From JAVKMO01 sp031539345 (GTDB lineage: Bacteria; Bacteroidota; Bacteroidia; Chitinophagales; Chitinophagaceae): a stretch of DNA of 64,000 nt. Below, one piece after another: positions 35,220-44,759 of this stretch. The translations under genes were made by a program, and so were the position numbers. The number at the start of each line of letters is the position of its first letter. Position 1 is the stretch's first letter. The stretch lies in contig JAVKMO010000016.1 in NCBI GenBank assembly GCA_031539345.1, positions 41,586 through 105,585 on the forward strand, read 5' to 3'. The notes beneath the pieces were generated by a model. It was not told where the DNA came from. It saw nothing but the letters and a program-made list of their open reading frames with translations, and did not search any database.

Positions 35220-35238
35220 TTCATTTTATTTTTATTGT

Positions 35239-36021
35239 ATGAATATGTTCAAACAAATTCCCAATTTTTTCACACTTGCCAATTTGTTTTTTGGTTGCTG
35301 CGCCATTGTCTTCATTTTGCAATCTGGCGAAACTTTAGTTCACCTAAACACAAGCGGCGATGTAATGATTTATTTGCCAGAACAAATGTGGTTTGGCGGC
35401 GTATTTATTTTTGCTGCCGCAGTGATGGATTTTTTAGACGGCTTTGTCGCCCGACTATTAAAAGTTACTTCTCCGCTTGGCGTACAATTAGATTCTTTGT
35501 CCGACGTTGTCAGCTTCGGCGTTGCCCCTGCAATGATTTTATTTCAATTATTACGCATCGCTTTTGCTCATCAATTTGATGGCATCAACTCTTCTTGGTT
35601 TTTATTAAGTCCTGCTTTTTTTGTTGCTTGTTTTGCGGCATATCGTTTAGGAAAATTCAATTTGGACACGCGTCAAACAACTGGATTTATTGGTATGCCA
35701 ACACCCGCAATGGCAATGTTTGTTGCCGCCTTACCACTTGTTGTGTGGGAAAATTATTTTCACATCAACTCCATTTTGCTCCAGCCACTTGTTCTCTACG
35801 GCATTGTTTTTTCACTCTGTTTTTTAATGGTTTCAGAAATTCCATTCTTTAGTTTAAAACTAAAAACCAAAACACCTTTATTTAAAATACAAGTTTTATT
35901 TCTTGTTCTTTCTGTGCTACTGCTTGTTTTTTTTCAATGGTTAGGAATTGTTTTATGTTGGATTTTATACGTATTGCTCAACCTTCTTTTTGCCCTTAAA
36001 AAGCAAGAGAACTTAAGCTAA
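35239..36021 (+). CDS. pssA: CDP-diacylglycerol--serine O-phosphatidyltransferase
   Basis: A 260-residue integral membrane enzyme making phosphatidylserine, the precursor of phosphatidylethanolamine. The CDP-alcohol phosphotransferase motif is complete: DFLDGFVARLLKVTSPLGVQLDSLSDVVSFG (about residues 62-95). About seven to eight hydrophobic helices follow. Start is ATG 35239, with a second ATG two codons later. Its last 9 bp overlap the convergent trmB gene. Confidence 0.92.
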   Translation: MNMFKQIPNFFTLANLFFGCCAIVFILQSGETLVHLNTSGDVMIYLPEQMWFGGVFIFAAAVMDFLDGFVARLLKVTSPLGVQLDSLSDVVSFGVAPAMILFQLLRIAFAHQFDGINSSWFLLSPAFFVACFAAYRLGKFNLDTRQTTGFIGMPTPAMAMFVAALPLVVWENYFHINSILLQPLVLYGIVFSLCFLMVSEIPFFSLKLKTKTPLFKIQVLFLVLSVLLLVFFQWLGIVLCWILYVLLNLLFALKKQENLS

Positions 36022-36708
36022 ATCGCTCATTATTGTCTTCAATAAAATGTCTTTACTGTTGTCTAAAATCGTTTCTCGCAATTCAAATTGCAAATAAAAA
36101 ATGCAATTGCTTTTAGAAATATTTAATCCCTCATAATGCGTTTTAATTTGTAACTCTAAAGAAGGGGTTTTTTCTGCGTACAAATTATCGATGTCAACCA
36201 ACAGCGGCAATTGAAATAATGCAATAACGGTTTTTGTAAACTCATACAAAACAGGCGAGTCCGTTTTTAAATGAACCTTTCCTCCTTTTTGTAACAACAA
36301 CAAATATTGTCGCAAAAATTTTGGATGCGTCAGCCGCTTGCGTGCTTTAGACAAAAAAGGGTCTGGAAACGTGATCCAAATTTCTCGAATCTCTTGGGGA
36401 GCAAAAAAATTGTCAATGGCATCAATATGCCCACGAATAAATGCAACGTTGCTGAGCTTGGACGCAATTGATTTTTTTGCACCAACCCAAAGTCGATTTC
36501 CTTTGATATCCATACCAATAAAATTTTGTTGAGCGTACAATGCGGCAAGCCCACAAGTATATTCGCCTTTGCCACAAGCCAACTCGACAACCAGCGGATT
36601 TGCATTATTAAAAAAGGTATGCCATTGACCTTTTTTTTCATGCGGAAATTCAAACACATGAGAAAATGTTTTGATTTCTGCGAATTTGAATAGCTTGTTT
36701 TTTGACAT
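36013..36708 (-). CDS. trmB: tRNA (guanine-N7-)-methyltransferase
   Basis: A 231-residue SAM-dependent enzyme methylating G46 of tRNA variable loops. VVELACGKGEYTCGLAALY is the SAM-binding motif near residue 35, FIGMDIKGNRLWVGAKK follows, and the characteristic EIWITFPDPFLSKARKRLTHPKFL substrate segment is near 129. The length is normal. It is convergent with pssA with a 9-bp tail overlap. Confidence 0.93.
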   Translation of the reverse strand: MSKNKLFKFAEIKTFSHVFEFPHEKKGQWHTFFNNANPLVVELACGKGEYTCGLAALYAQQNFIGMDIKGNRLWVGAKKSIASKLSNVAFIRGHIDAIDNFFAPQEIREIWITFPDPFLSKARKRLTHPKFLRQYLLLLQKGGKVHLKTDSPVLYEFTKTVIALFQLPLLVDIDNLYAEKTPSLELQIKTHYEGLNISKSNCIFYLQFELRETILDNSKDILLKTIMSDLA

Positions 36709-36784
36709 ACGGCGTGGGGGTTTATTTCGGCAATGCTACATGAATTTTTAGAAATAATTTTTACATTCGTTAGCAAAAAAAACT

Positions 36785-37135
36785 ATGGAAATACAAGGAA
36801 AAGTAATTCAACTTTTAGCCCTCCAAACCGGCGAAGGAAAAAATGGCGTTTGGAAAAAACAAGATGTTGTTGTCGAAACAAAAAGTCAGTATCCAAAAAA
36901 GGTGTGCTTATCTTTTTGGGGCGATAAAATCAACCCTTCTCTACTTGTTGTAGGAGCTGATTTGAAAATTAGTTTTGACGCAGAGAGTCGTGAATATAAC
37001 GGTCGTTGGTACACCGAATTACGTGCATGGAAAGTAGATACACTTAATGCTGGCGACGCTCCAATCAATAATTCTGGCAGCGACAATTTTATTCCAGAAC
37101 CTCCTGCTTCTGGCGGAGATGACTTGCCATTTTAA
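36785..37135 (+). CDS. DUF3127 protein (small OB-fold-like)
   Basis: A 116-residue protein of the DUF3127 family, found mainly in Bacteroidota. It has a compact beta-rich N-terminal domain (IQGKVIQLLALQTGEGKNGVWKKQDVVVET, then VCLSFWGDKIN and YNGRWYTELRAWKV) and an acidic, disordered tail ending in GGDDLPF. The acidic tail with aromatic end is reminiscent of single-stranded DNA-binding proteins. That is only a resemblance; function is unknown. Confidence 0.85.
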   Translation: MEIQGKVIQLLALQTGEGKNGVWKKQDVVVETKSQYPKKVCLSFWGDKINPSLLVVGADLKISFDAESREYNGRWYTELRAWKVDTLNAGDAPINNSGSDNFIPEPPASGGDDLPF

Positions 37136-37240
37136 AAGTCGGATAGAGAACACAAGTTCTTTTATATTCAATTCAACAAAGCAACAAAGTGCTGTTTCAT
37201 TAAGTCCTTTTTTGCTCATACAAACTTTTTCTTTATCTCA

Positions 37241-38485
37241 ATGGCAAAGCAAAAAAAAATAGAACTGATGTCTCCCGCAGGGAGCTTTGAGGCACTACAA
37301 GCGGCGATAGATAGTGGTGCAAATTCTGTCTATTTTGGTATAGAACAATTAAATATGCGAGCGGTTTCTTCAATCAACTTTACGATAGAAGACCTTGCGG
37401 AAATATCCAAGCGTTGTCAAGAAAAAAATGTCAAAACCTATTTAACGCTCAATACCATTGTTTATGACCACGATTTGAGCGTGATGAAAAAAATGATTGA
37501 CGTTGCAGTAGAAAACTCTATTAGTGCGGTTATTGCCGCTGACCATGCTGTTATTGCTTATGCTCGTCAAAAAGGAATAAGCGTTCATATTTCTACGCAA
37601 CAAAACATCACCAACATTGAAACGGTAAAATTTTATTCTCTCTTTGCAGAAACGATGGTATTAAGCCGCGAACTGAGTTTGACGCAAATCAAAACCGTTA
37701 CAAAAGCCATTCAAGACGAACAAATTAAAGGACCAAAAGGGGAAGCAATACAAATAGAAATTTTTGGACACGGTGCCTTGTGCATGGCAGTTTCGGGCAA
37801 ATGTTATTTGAGTTTACATACACACAATTCATCTGCCAACAGAGGTGCTTGCAGACAAAATTGCAGAAAATCTTATACCGTAAAAGATGAAGATGGCATC
37901 GAATTACAAATTGACAATGAATACATCATGTCTCCAAAAGACTTGTGTACACTACATATTATCGACCAAGTGATTGAAGCAGGGGTAAATGTTTTAAAAA
38001 TAGAAGGGCGAGGAAGGGCTGCCGATTATGTTGCCATGACAACAAAATGTTATCGTGAAGCCATTGACGCTTATTATGACCATACGCTAACGCAAGAAAA
38101 AATTGGTGCGTGGATGGAAAGATTAAAACAAGTGTACAACAGAGGTTTTTGGGAGGGTTATTATTTAGGACAAGTGTTAGGAGAGTGGACAGAAGACCAT
38201 CCAGGATCTCATGCAAGCAGAAAAAAGATTCATGTTGGCGTAGCAGAAAAATATTATCCAGAAATACAAATTGGACAATTTGTCTTGTCTGCTTTTGATG
38301 TAAAAAAAGGAGACAAAATGATGCTAACAGGAAAAACGACCGGCGTGAAAGAATTTATTTTAAACGACTTTAAAGTAAACGATGAAGACAGAAGCGTTGC
38401 CACAAAAGGTGAAAAAATCACCCTTCCTTTAGGTTTCAAAATACGCCAATCAGACAAATTATATAAACTTATTGACGTTGAATAA
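37241..38485 (+). CDS. peptidase U32 family protein (RlhA/TrhP-type RNA hydroxylation)
   Basis: A 414-residue member of the U32 family. Despite the name, studied members RlhA and TrhP take part in hydroxylation of 23S rRNA or tRNA wobble uridine and depend on iron-sulfur clusters. The core signature GHGALCMAVSGKCYLSLHTHNSSANRGACRQNCRKSYTV carries clustered Cys residues near 180-210. The N-terminal barrel begins LMSPAGSFEALQAAIDSGANSVYFGIEQLNMRA. A ferredoxin gene begins 1 bp downstream, which fits an iron-sulfur-dependent job. Confidence 0.88.
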   Translation: MAKQKKIELMSPAGSFEALQAAIDSGANSVYFGIEQLNMRAVSSINFTIEDLAEISKRCQEKNVKTYLTLNTIVYDHDLSVMKKMIDVAVENSISAVIAADHAVIAYARQKGISVHISTQQNITNIETVKFYSLFAETMVLSRELSLTQIKTVTKAIQDEQIKGPKGEAIQIEIFGHGALCMAVSGKCYLSLHTHNSSANRGACRQNCRKSYTVKDEDGIELQIDNEYIMSPKDLCTLHIIDQVIEAGVNVLKIEGRGRAADYVAMTTKCYREAIDAYYDHTLTQEKIGAWMERLKQVYNRGFWEGYYLGQVLGEWTEDHPGSHASRKKIHVGVAEKYYPEIQIGQFVLSAFDVKKGDKMMLTGKTTGVKEFILNDFKVNDEDRSVATKGEKITLPLGFKIRQSDKLYKLIDVE

Positions 38486-38486
38486 A

Positions 38487-38714
38487 ATGGTGATTACACT
38501 ACAAAGAGACAAGTGTATTGGCTGTACGTTTTGCAAAGAACACGCCCCTCTTTTTTTTACACTATCTCAAAAAGATGGAAAGGCGGTGTTATTAAATTCG
38601 ACAAACAAAAAAGGGTTTCACACGCTCAAACTCAACAACAACGATGGTTTTGAAGACGTTGCCAAAGCAAAAGAAAGTTGTCCCGTGAAGATTATTAAAG
38701 CAATAGAAACTTAG
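38487..38714 (+). CDS. single-cluster 4Fe-4S ferredoxin
   Basis: A 75-residue ferredoxin. The start at 38487 is the ATG right after the U32 stop; a frame opening at 38472 would overlap it. Three cluster Cys are in CIGCTFC near residue 10 and the fourth is in ESCPVKII near 65, the plan of a single [4Fe-4S] electron carrier. Adjacency to the U32 gene (1 bp) suggests it supplies electrons or matures that protein. This is inference. Confidence 0.85.
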   Translation: MVITLQRDKCIGCTFCKEHAPLFFTLSQKDGKAVLLNSTNKKGFHTLKLNNNDGFEDVAKAKESCPVKIIKAIET

Positions 38715-38718
38715 TGCC

Positions 38719-39246
38719 TTATTCTTTAAGTAGGGTTGAAGCACCTCTACCAAACATTTCATCGTCTTTGTCTAAGCGCGTATTATCTTCTAATCCATAC
38801 TCCTTACGCAACGGAAAATAATCCATCTCATCTACGTTGAGAATGCGTTTTAGATTCGGGTGTCCAATAAACTGTACACCAAAAAAATCATACGTTTCTC
38901 TTTCCATCCAATTTGCGGCAGCAAATAATGCAGACGCACTAAACACTTCGGGGTTTTCAATTGGCACATTGACTTTTATTCTTATCGTATTCTTTTTTTC
39001 TAACTGATGCAAATGATAAACAACTTGCAACTCTTGACCTTTTTTTTCAGGAAAATGGACCGCTGTTAAGTCTGCAAGAAATCGATATTGAAAATTTTCA
39101 TTGTCATATAAAAACGTCAATACTTTAAGGCTTTGCGGTTGTGTCGTTTCAAATTCCATTACGCCAAAACTTTCTAAAAAATTATGGACAGCATTTGGAA
39201 ACTGTTGGTCTAAAGTTTGTTGAAGGACTTCTATTGTGTTGGTCAT
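38719..39246 (-). CDS. nuoC: NADH-quinone oxidoreductase subunit C
   Basis: A 175-residue peripheral-arm subunit of respiratory complex I. RETYDFFGVQFIGHPNLKRILNVDEM is the NuoC signature near residue 120, followed by PLRKEYGLEDNTR. No other nuo gene is beside it, unlike the usual nuoA-N operon. It lies 36 bp downstream of menG in the same direction and faces the ferredoxin gene with a 4-bp gap. Confidence 0.92.
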   Translation of the reverse strand: MTNTIEVLQQTLDQQFPNAVHNFLESFGVMEFETTQPQSLKVLTFLYDNENFQYRFLADLTAVHFPEKKGQELQVVYHLHQLEKKNTIRIKVNVPIENPEVFSASALFAAANWMERETYDFFGVQFIGHPNLKRILNVDEMDYFPLRKEYGLEDNTRLDKDDEMFGRGASTLLKE

Positions 39247-39282
39247 ATTTTTGTTTGTAAAAGAATAAAGAAAAATAAGAAA

Positions 39283-40023
39283 TTATTTTTTTGCAACGTA
39301 CAAAGTGCAAATGCCAAAAGTAAGCGGCTGAACTGTAACGTCTTTAAATTGATGTTGGAATAAAATTTCTTTTAAGCGAGAAGGTTCAGGAAATGCAGCG
39401 GAACTTTTATTCAAATACGCATAAGCATTTTTGTCTTTTGATATCAAGCGTCCTAAGAAATCAATGAACACTGTGGCATACAATTGATAGAAAAGTTGTA
39501 TGATTTTTTTTTGTGGTGTAGAAAACTCCAAAATAATCAAAGTGCCGTTAGGTTTTAATACTCTACTAATTTCTGCTAATCCTGCATTCAAATTTTGAAA
39601 ATTGCGAATACCAAAAGCAACGCTTGCAAGGTCAAAGGTGTGATTTTTAAAATTGAGCTCTTCGGCATCTTGTGTTTGCATTTCTATCCGTGAGGAAAGA
39701 TTTTCTTTTGCAATTTTCTGCTTCGCAAATGCCAACATTTCTGTAGCTATGTCTATTCCAATCACTTTTGCCGTCGGCATTTTTTTTGCAATTTGAATGG
39801 CTAAATCTCCTGTTCCTGTTGCAATGTCTAAAACAAAAGCATGGGGTAGGTTTTGCATTTTACGAATTGCGGTGCGTCTCCACAAAACGTCTATTCTAAA
39901 ACTCAACAAACGATTTAATCGGTCATAATTTTTTGCAATATGATTAAACATCAATGCCACTTGCTCTTTTTTATTAAGCGAGGAATGTTGATAAGGCAAA
40001 ATATTGTCGTGGTCGTATGACAT
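39283..40023 (-). CDS. menG: demethylmenaquinone methyltransferase (UbiE/MenG)
   Basis: A 246-residue SAM-dependent methyltransferase that completes menaquinone. VALMFNHIAKNYDRLNRLLSFRIDVLWRRTAI is the N-terminal UbiE signature, LDIATGTGDLAIQIA binds SAM near residue 73, DAEELNFKNHTFDLASVAFGIRNF near 120 and RVLKPNGTLIILEFSTP near 150 are typical. The neighbouring nuoC gene fits a respiratory theme, since complex I reduces the quinone made here. Confidence 0.95.
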   Translation of the reverse strand: MSYDHDNILPYQHSSLNKKEQVALMFNHIAKNYDRLNRLLSFRIDVLWRRTAIRKMQNLPHAFVLDIATGTGDLAIQIAKKMPTAKVIGIDIATEMLAFAKQKIAKENLSSRIEMQTQDAEELNFKNHTFDLASVAFGIRNFQNLNAGLAEISRVLKPNGTLIILEFSTPQKKIIQLFYQLYATVFIDFLGRLISKDKNAYAYLNKSSAAFPEPSRLKEILFQHQFKDVTVQPLTFGICTLYVAKK

Positions 40024-40028
40024 GGCGT

Positions 40029-42284
40029 TTATTTAAAATAAAGGTCGTTGTAATCTTCTTTGTCTTTGTCTGTTTTTTTATGCTTTATTTCATTGTTGTT
40101 AATGTTGTTTTTTTGAATTGTTGTTTCATAATTCTGTGGCATCAGAAAATGTTTTGTGCTGTCTTTTATAAGCCCCGGCGTTTCGTAAACATTTTTTACA
40201 AAGCTCGCAAACACGGGCATTGCAGCCTTTCCGCCAAAACCCATATTGGAAGTGAGGCTAATAAATCTTTGGTCACAACCCACCCAAACGCCAGCAACTA
40301 AATTTGGCGTATAGCCAATAAACCACGCGTCTGAATTGTCATTTGTTGTTCCTGTTTTTCCTGCCACGTCTCCCCTCACGTTATACTTATATCTCATGCT
40401 TGCGGCGGTTCCAAAATCGACAACATTTTTCATCAACTGCGACATCAAATAAGCGTCTGATTCTCCAATAATATTTTTCTTTTCTGTTCCATACGATTTT
40501 AAAATATTGCCATTTCTGTCTTCAATTCTTGTAATGTAAATTGGTTTTACGGTAAAGCCTCTGCCCGGAAACATCGAATATGCCCAAATCATTTCAAACA
40601 AAGAAATTTCCATTGTTCCTAAACTTAATGAAGGCACGGCGTACAAATTACTGCTGATGTTTGTGTTTTGTAAGAATTCGACAAATCGCTTCGGTGTTAC
40701 CTGACGAATCAAATACGCTGACACATTATTTAACGACAACGCCAATCCCCTCCATAAAGGCACATAGTCGCTCGAGTCATAATCTGTATTGTGCGAGCAC
40801 CAATTTTCATATTCCGGAAAACATTGCGACACATTAGGGCAAAGTGTATTGTAATTATAGCCCAAATCCATAATTGCCAAAGCATACAAAAGCGGTTTAA
40901 TAGAAGACCCTACTTGTCGCTTTGTGTTTGTATTAACGTGGTCATATTTAAAATATTTATAGTTGATCCCGCCGACCCACGCTTTCACGTGACCATTCTT
41001 CACGTCCATTGCCATAAAACCTGTTTGCAAAAATTGATGCATGAGTTTAAGTGAATCTAAAGGCGACAGTACGGTATCTTTTTCTCTGTACACATTCCAA
41101 TCAAACACTTTCATGGAAATTTTTTTTCCAAAAGCATCTTTAATTTGTTGTTCGTCCCAACCGGCCTCTACTAAGCCTTTATAGCGTTCTGTTTGTTTGA
41201 TTAACCCTTGCAACACAGTTGGTTGCGCGTCCCAAATTTTTTTGTTTTGAATATTTGTTTGTGAGTTAAGCAAGTTTTGCATAATCGGCAAATGCGTGTT
41301 CACCGCCTGCTCTGCAAATTGTTGCATACGTGAGTCTATGGTTGTATAAACTCTTATGCCGTCTTTGTAAATATCATACGATTCCCCATTTGGTTTTTTG
41401 ATCGTTTTTAAAATTTTGCGTACATCGTCTCGTACAATTTCTCTAAAGTGGGTTGCCATGCCAGACTGTTCGTCGAGTTTTAAATAACGTATCGTCATTG
41501 GCTTTGACTTACTACCAATTGCCATTGCTCCTGTAATAAAATCATTTTTATACATCTGTTCAATAACGGTGTTCCGTCTTTGTATGGCGGCTTTGGGGTT
41601 GCGTTTTGGATTGTAAATTGTATTGCCTTTTAACATGCCAACCAACACGGCGGCTTCTTCTAATTCTAAGTCTAAAGGGGCTTTTTGAAAATATGTTTTA
41701 GAGGCGTTCTTGATGCCGTATAAATTTTCTCCAAAGGGGACGCTATTCAAATAAAGGGCTAAAATTTCTTCTTTAGAAAAATGGCGTTCTAATTTCACGG
41801 CAATAATCCATTCTTTTATTTTTTGGTTAATTCTTTTAAAGGTGCCTTTTGCACGGTGATTTGACGCATCAATGTCTGACAGCATATTCAATGCTAATTG
41901 TTGCGTGATGGTGCTTGCACCCCCTTTGGGAGACAAGGTGAGAACGCCAACAAGTGCCCGCAATAATGCACGAATATCAATTCCGCTATGGTCATAAAAA
42001 CGCTCGTCTTCGGTTGCGATTAAGGCCTTTACAACATAAGGAGAAATGTCTTCATACTTGACGTGAATTTTGTCTTTTTGATAAAACTTGCCAATCATAA
42101 CACCATCTTCAGAAAACACTTCTGACGAAACAATTGCAGACGGATTTTGCAAATCATCAATAGACGGCATCTCGCCAAACACGCCCCAAGAGGTCAGGCT
42201 AATAATTAAAAAAATGAGTAAAAAAATACTCAAAACAATAACCCAAAAAATGTTGATTTTTTTCTTCGCAAACGAATTTTTCAT
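40029..42284 (-). CDS. penicillin-binding protein 1A (bifunctional transglycosylase/transpeptidase)
   Basis: A 751-residue class A PBP building peptidoglycan. One N-terminal membrane helix (about residues 10-33) is followed by the GT51 domain with ATEDERFYDHSGIDIRALLRA near 92 and GASTITQQLALNML near 116. The transpeptidase domain has the active Ser in GSSIKPLLY near 455, SLNNVSAYL (SxN) and AGKTGTTNDNSDAWFIGYTP (KTG) near 640. It begins 5 bp after menG ends in minus-strand terms (menG starts at 40023), so the unit runs PBP1A-menG-nuoC. Confidence 0.95.
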   Translation of the reverse strand: MKNSFAKKKINIFWVIVLSIFLLIFLIISLTSWGVFGEMPSIDDLQNPSAIVSSEVFSEDGVMIGKFYQKDKIHVKYEDISPYVVKALIATEDERFYDHSGIDIRALLRALVGVLTLSPKGGASTITQQLALNMLSDIDASNHRAKGTFKRINQKIKEWIIAVKLERHFSKEEILALYLNSVPFGENLYGIKNASKTYFQKAPLDLELEEAAVLVGMLKGNTIYNPKRNPKAAIQRRNTVIEQMYKNDFITGAMAIGSKSKPMTIRYLKLDEQSGMATHFREIVRDDVRKILKTIKKPNGESYDIYKDGIRVYTTIDSRMQQFAEQAVNTHLPIMQNLLNSQTNIQNKKIWDAQPTVLQGLIKQTERYKGLVEAGWDEQQIKDAFGKKISMKVFDWNVYREKDTVLSPLDSLKLMHQFLQTGFMAMDVKNGHVKAWVGGINYKYFKYDHVNTNTKRQVGSSIKPLLYALAIMDLGYNYNTLCPNVSQCFPEYENWCSHNTDYDSSDYVPLWRGLALSLNNVSAYLIRQVTPKRFVEFLQNTNISSNLYAVPSLSLGTMEISLFEMIWAYSMFPGRGFTVKPIYITRIEDRNGNILKSYGTEKKNIIGESDAYLMSQLMKNVVDFGTAASMRYKYNVRGDVAGKTGTTNDNSDAWFIGYTPNLVAGVWVGCDQRFISLTSNMGFGGKAAMPVFASFVKNVYETPGLIKDSTKHFLMPQNYETTIQKNNINNNEIKHKKTDKDKEDYNDLYFK

Positions 42285-42503
42285 GCGCTATTAAAAGTTC
42301 TTTTGTTATGAAGGAATAAATTCTTGCGCGTTAATTTTTTTAACAAGGGAACGAATATAATCGGCAGATAAACATAATGCAAGATTATTTTGAATAATCG
42401 ATAAAAAACTCGGACATGATTTTCCTCTCAAACAAATACTTGACACGGTATAAAAAATTACATTCACGGCGATAAAAATTATTATGAACTAAAAAACAAA
42501 TCA

Positions 42504-44627
42504 ATGCTAGTACAACCATTACAACAAATTATTGAATTAGAAGGACAATTACCCATTTATATAGAAACGGGAAAATTAGCCCGACAAGCAGACGGAGCGG
42601 TAACCGTAAAGCAAGGCAACTGTGTGATATTAGCCACTGTTGTTGCCAATAAAGAAATGAAAGAAGGACAAAGTTTTTTTCCACTTACGGTAGATTACGT
42701 TGAAAAATTTGCTTCTGCAGGAAGAATTCCTGGCTCTTTTCATAAACGCGAAGGCAGAATTACAGACTATGAAATTTTAATTAGCCGTTTAATTGACCGT
42801 GCTTTACGACCGTTATTTCCTGAAGATTATTTATGCGAAGTGCAAATTTTGGTAACGCTCATTTCTTCTGACCCTGAAATTATGCCTGATGCTTTGGCAT
42901 GTTTGGCAGCCTCTTCGGCACTTGCAGTCTCGGACATTCCATTAAAAGAATTTATTTCTGAAGTGCGTGTGGGCAGAGTAGATAAGGCTTTTGTTATCAA
43001 CCCAAGCAGAACACAATTAGAAAAAGCGGATATGGATTTTATGATTGCAGCATCAATGAAAAGCCTCGTGATGGTTGAAGGTGAGTCAAAAGAATGTTCT
43101 GAAGCGGATTTGTTAAAAGCCATTGCTTTGGGACAACAAGCCATTCAAAAACAAATTCAAGCCCAAGTAAAACTGCGTACAGCAAAAGGAATTACAAAGA
43201 ACAGAGAATATACAAAACCAAAAACGAATGAAGCATTGCAAGAAAAAGTAATCGCCTTTGCACAAAAAAAAGTAATTGCCGTTGCAGAACAAGCTTTGCC
43301 AAAACACGAAAGAAGTGCAGGTTTTAAAGCCATCAAAGAAGAGCTTGTTGCTTCTTTTGCAGAAGGTGAGTTAAGCGATGAAGACAAAAAATTAACCAGC
43401 AAATATTTTGAAGATTTGATTTGGGAAGAAGTGCGCAACATGATGTTAGACAAACGCAAACGTTTAGACGGCAGAAAAATGGACGAAGTTCGCCCACTCG
43501 CAATGGAAATAGACGCATTGCCTTCTCCACACGGCTCTGCATTGTTTACACGAGGAGAAACCCAATCGCTCACAACCGTAACTTTAGGAACAAGCTTAGA
43601 CGAACAATTGATTGAAACAGCTGCAAAATCAGAATACAACAAATTTCTACTCCACTATAATTTTCCGCCATTTTCTACAGGAGAAGTAAAACCAATGAGA
43701 GGCCCCGGCAGAAGAGAAGTTGGACACGGAAATTTAGCCCTACGTTCTTTAAAACAAATGTTGCCAAGTGCGTTAGACTTTCCTTATACAATAAGAATTG
43801 TGAGCGACATTTTAGAATCAAACGGCTCTTCATCAATGGCAACCGTTTGTGCGGGTTCTCTTGCACTTATGGACGCTGGTGTGCCCTTTAAAAAACACGT
43901 TAGCGGCGTAGCAATGGGTTTGATTACAAGAAGTGGCGACAGTAAATACGCTATTTTAACAGACATTCTTGGCGATGAAGACCATTTAGGCGACATGGAT
44001 TTTAAAGTAACTGGAACACAAGACGGTATTTGTGGTGTACAAATGGATATTAAAGTTGACGGCATTAGCATGGAAATGATGACACAAGCATTAGACCAAG
44101 CAAAAGCAGGCAGATTGCACATTTTGTCCGCCATGGTTGCTTGCACACCAGCACCAAGAACAGAAGTAAAACCACACGCTCCACGTATGACGCAAATTAT
44201 TGTGGACAAAGAATTTATTGGTGCAATTATTGGGCCCGGAGGAAAAATCATTCAAGAAATTCAAAGAGAGACGGGTGCTGTTATTACCATTGAAGAGGTG
44301 AATGGCAAAGGCGAGGTAACCATTTCTGCTGTGCAAAAAGAAAGCATGGACAAAGCCCTCAATTGGGTTAAAGGCATTATTGCTATTCCAGAAGTTGGTG
44401 CAACTTATGCTGGCGTTGTCAAAGGCGTTCAAGATTTTGGTGCATTTGTTGAATTTATGCCTGGCAAACAAGGCTTACTCCACATTTCAGAAATTACGTG
44501 GAAACGCTTAGAAACGATGGACGGCATTTTTAAAGAAGGCGACAAAGTAGAAGTTAAACTCATGGCGGTTGATCCTAAAACAGGCAAATACAAACTCAGC
44601 AAAAAAGCGTTGTTGCCGAGAGAGTAG
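42504..44627 (+). CDS. pnp: polyribonucleotide nucleotidyltransferase (PNPase)
   Basis: A 707-residue phosphorolytic 3'-5' exoribonuclease. Two RNase PH domains are visible (ETGKLARQADGAVTVKQG at the start; FTRGETQSLTTVTLGT near 353 and GHGNLALRSLKQMLP near 412), separated by the helical domain. A KH domain (FIGAIIGPGGKIIQEIQRETGAVITIEE) and an S1 domain (GATYAGVVKGVQDFGAFVEFMPGKQGLLHISEI) form the C-terminus. All domains are intact. A 17-bp palindrome (42383-42399) lies in the leader; pnp leaders are known processing sites in other bacteria. Confidence 0.97.
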   Translation: MLVQPLQQIIELEGQLPIYIETGKLARQADGAVTVKQGNCVILATVVANKEMKEGQSFFPLTVDYVEKFASAGRIPGSFHKREGRITDYEILISRLIDRALRPLFPEDYLCEVQILVTLISSDPEIMPDALACLAASSALAVSDIPLKEFISEVRVGRVDKAFVINPSRTQLEKADMDFMIAASMKSLVMVEGESKECSEADLLKAIALGQQAIQKQIQAQVKLRTAKGITKNREYTKPKTNEALQEKVIAFAQKKVIAVAEQALPKHERSAGFKAIKEELVASFAEGELSDEDKKLTSKYFEDLIWEEVRNMMLDKRKRLDGRKMDEVRPLAMEIDALPSPHGSALFTRGETQSLTTVTLGTSLDEQLIETAAKSEYNKFLLHYNFPPFSTGEVKPMRGPGRREVGHGNLALRSLKQMLPSALDFPYTIRIVSDILESNGSSSMATVCAGSLALMDAGVPFKKHVSGVAMGLITRSGDSKYAILTDILGDEDHLGDMDFKVTGTQDGICGVQMDIKVDGISMEMMTQALDQAKAGRLHILSAMVACTPAPRTEVKPHAPRMTQIIVDKEFIGAIIGPGGKIIQEIQRETGAVITIEEVNGKGEVTISAVQKESMDKALNWVKGIIAIPEVGATYAGVVKGVQDFGAFVEFMPGKQGLLHISEITWKRLETMDGIFKEGDKVEVKLMAVDPKTGKYKLSKKALLPRE

Positions 44628-44690
44628 TTGTTGAATGATGGGTAGTGTGTTGTATTGTTTTGCGATGAGTGGAAATGATATTGTTTTATC

Positions 44691-44722
44691 TGTTTGTTTA
44701 TATGTTTGTTTATATGTTTGTA
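44691..44722. repeat. 12-bp tandem repeat (TGTTTGTTTATA, about 2.7 copies)
   Basis: Copies begin at 44691 and 44703, with a partial third at 44715. It lies in the gap between pnp and the small membrane-protein pair and marks the start of the accessory stretch. It may be part of a promoter region; nothing more can be said. Confidence 0.7.
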
Positions 44723-44759
44723 AACTTATATGCAACGCTAATAAAATTGTCCTAAGAAA

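Noticed and set aside
42383..42399. Palindrome GATTATT-TTG-AATAATC upstream of pnp as a terminator or operator
   Set aside because: It is A/T-only at the core, with no T-run and no promoter match. It may be part of a processed leader but cannot be claimed.
43157..43642. 161-residue frame on the minus strand inside pnp
   Set aside because: It lies fully within the intact PNPase gene in the antisense direction and has no recognisable motif.
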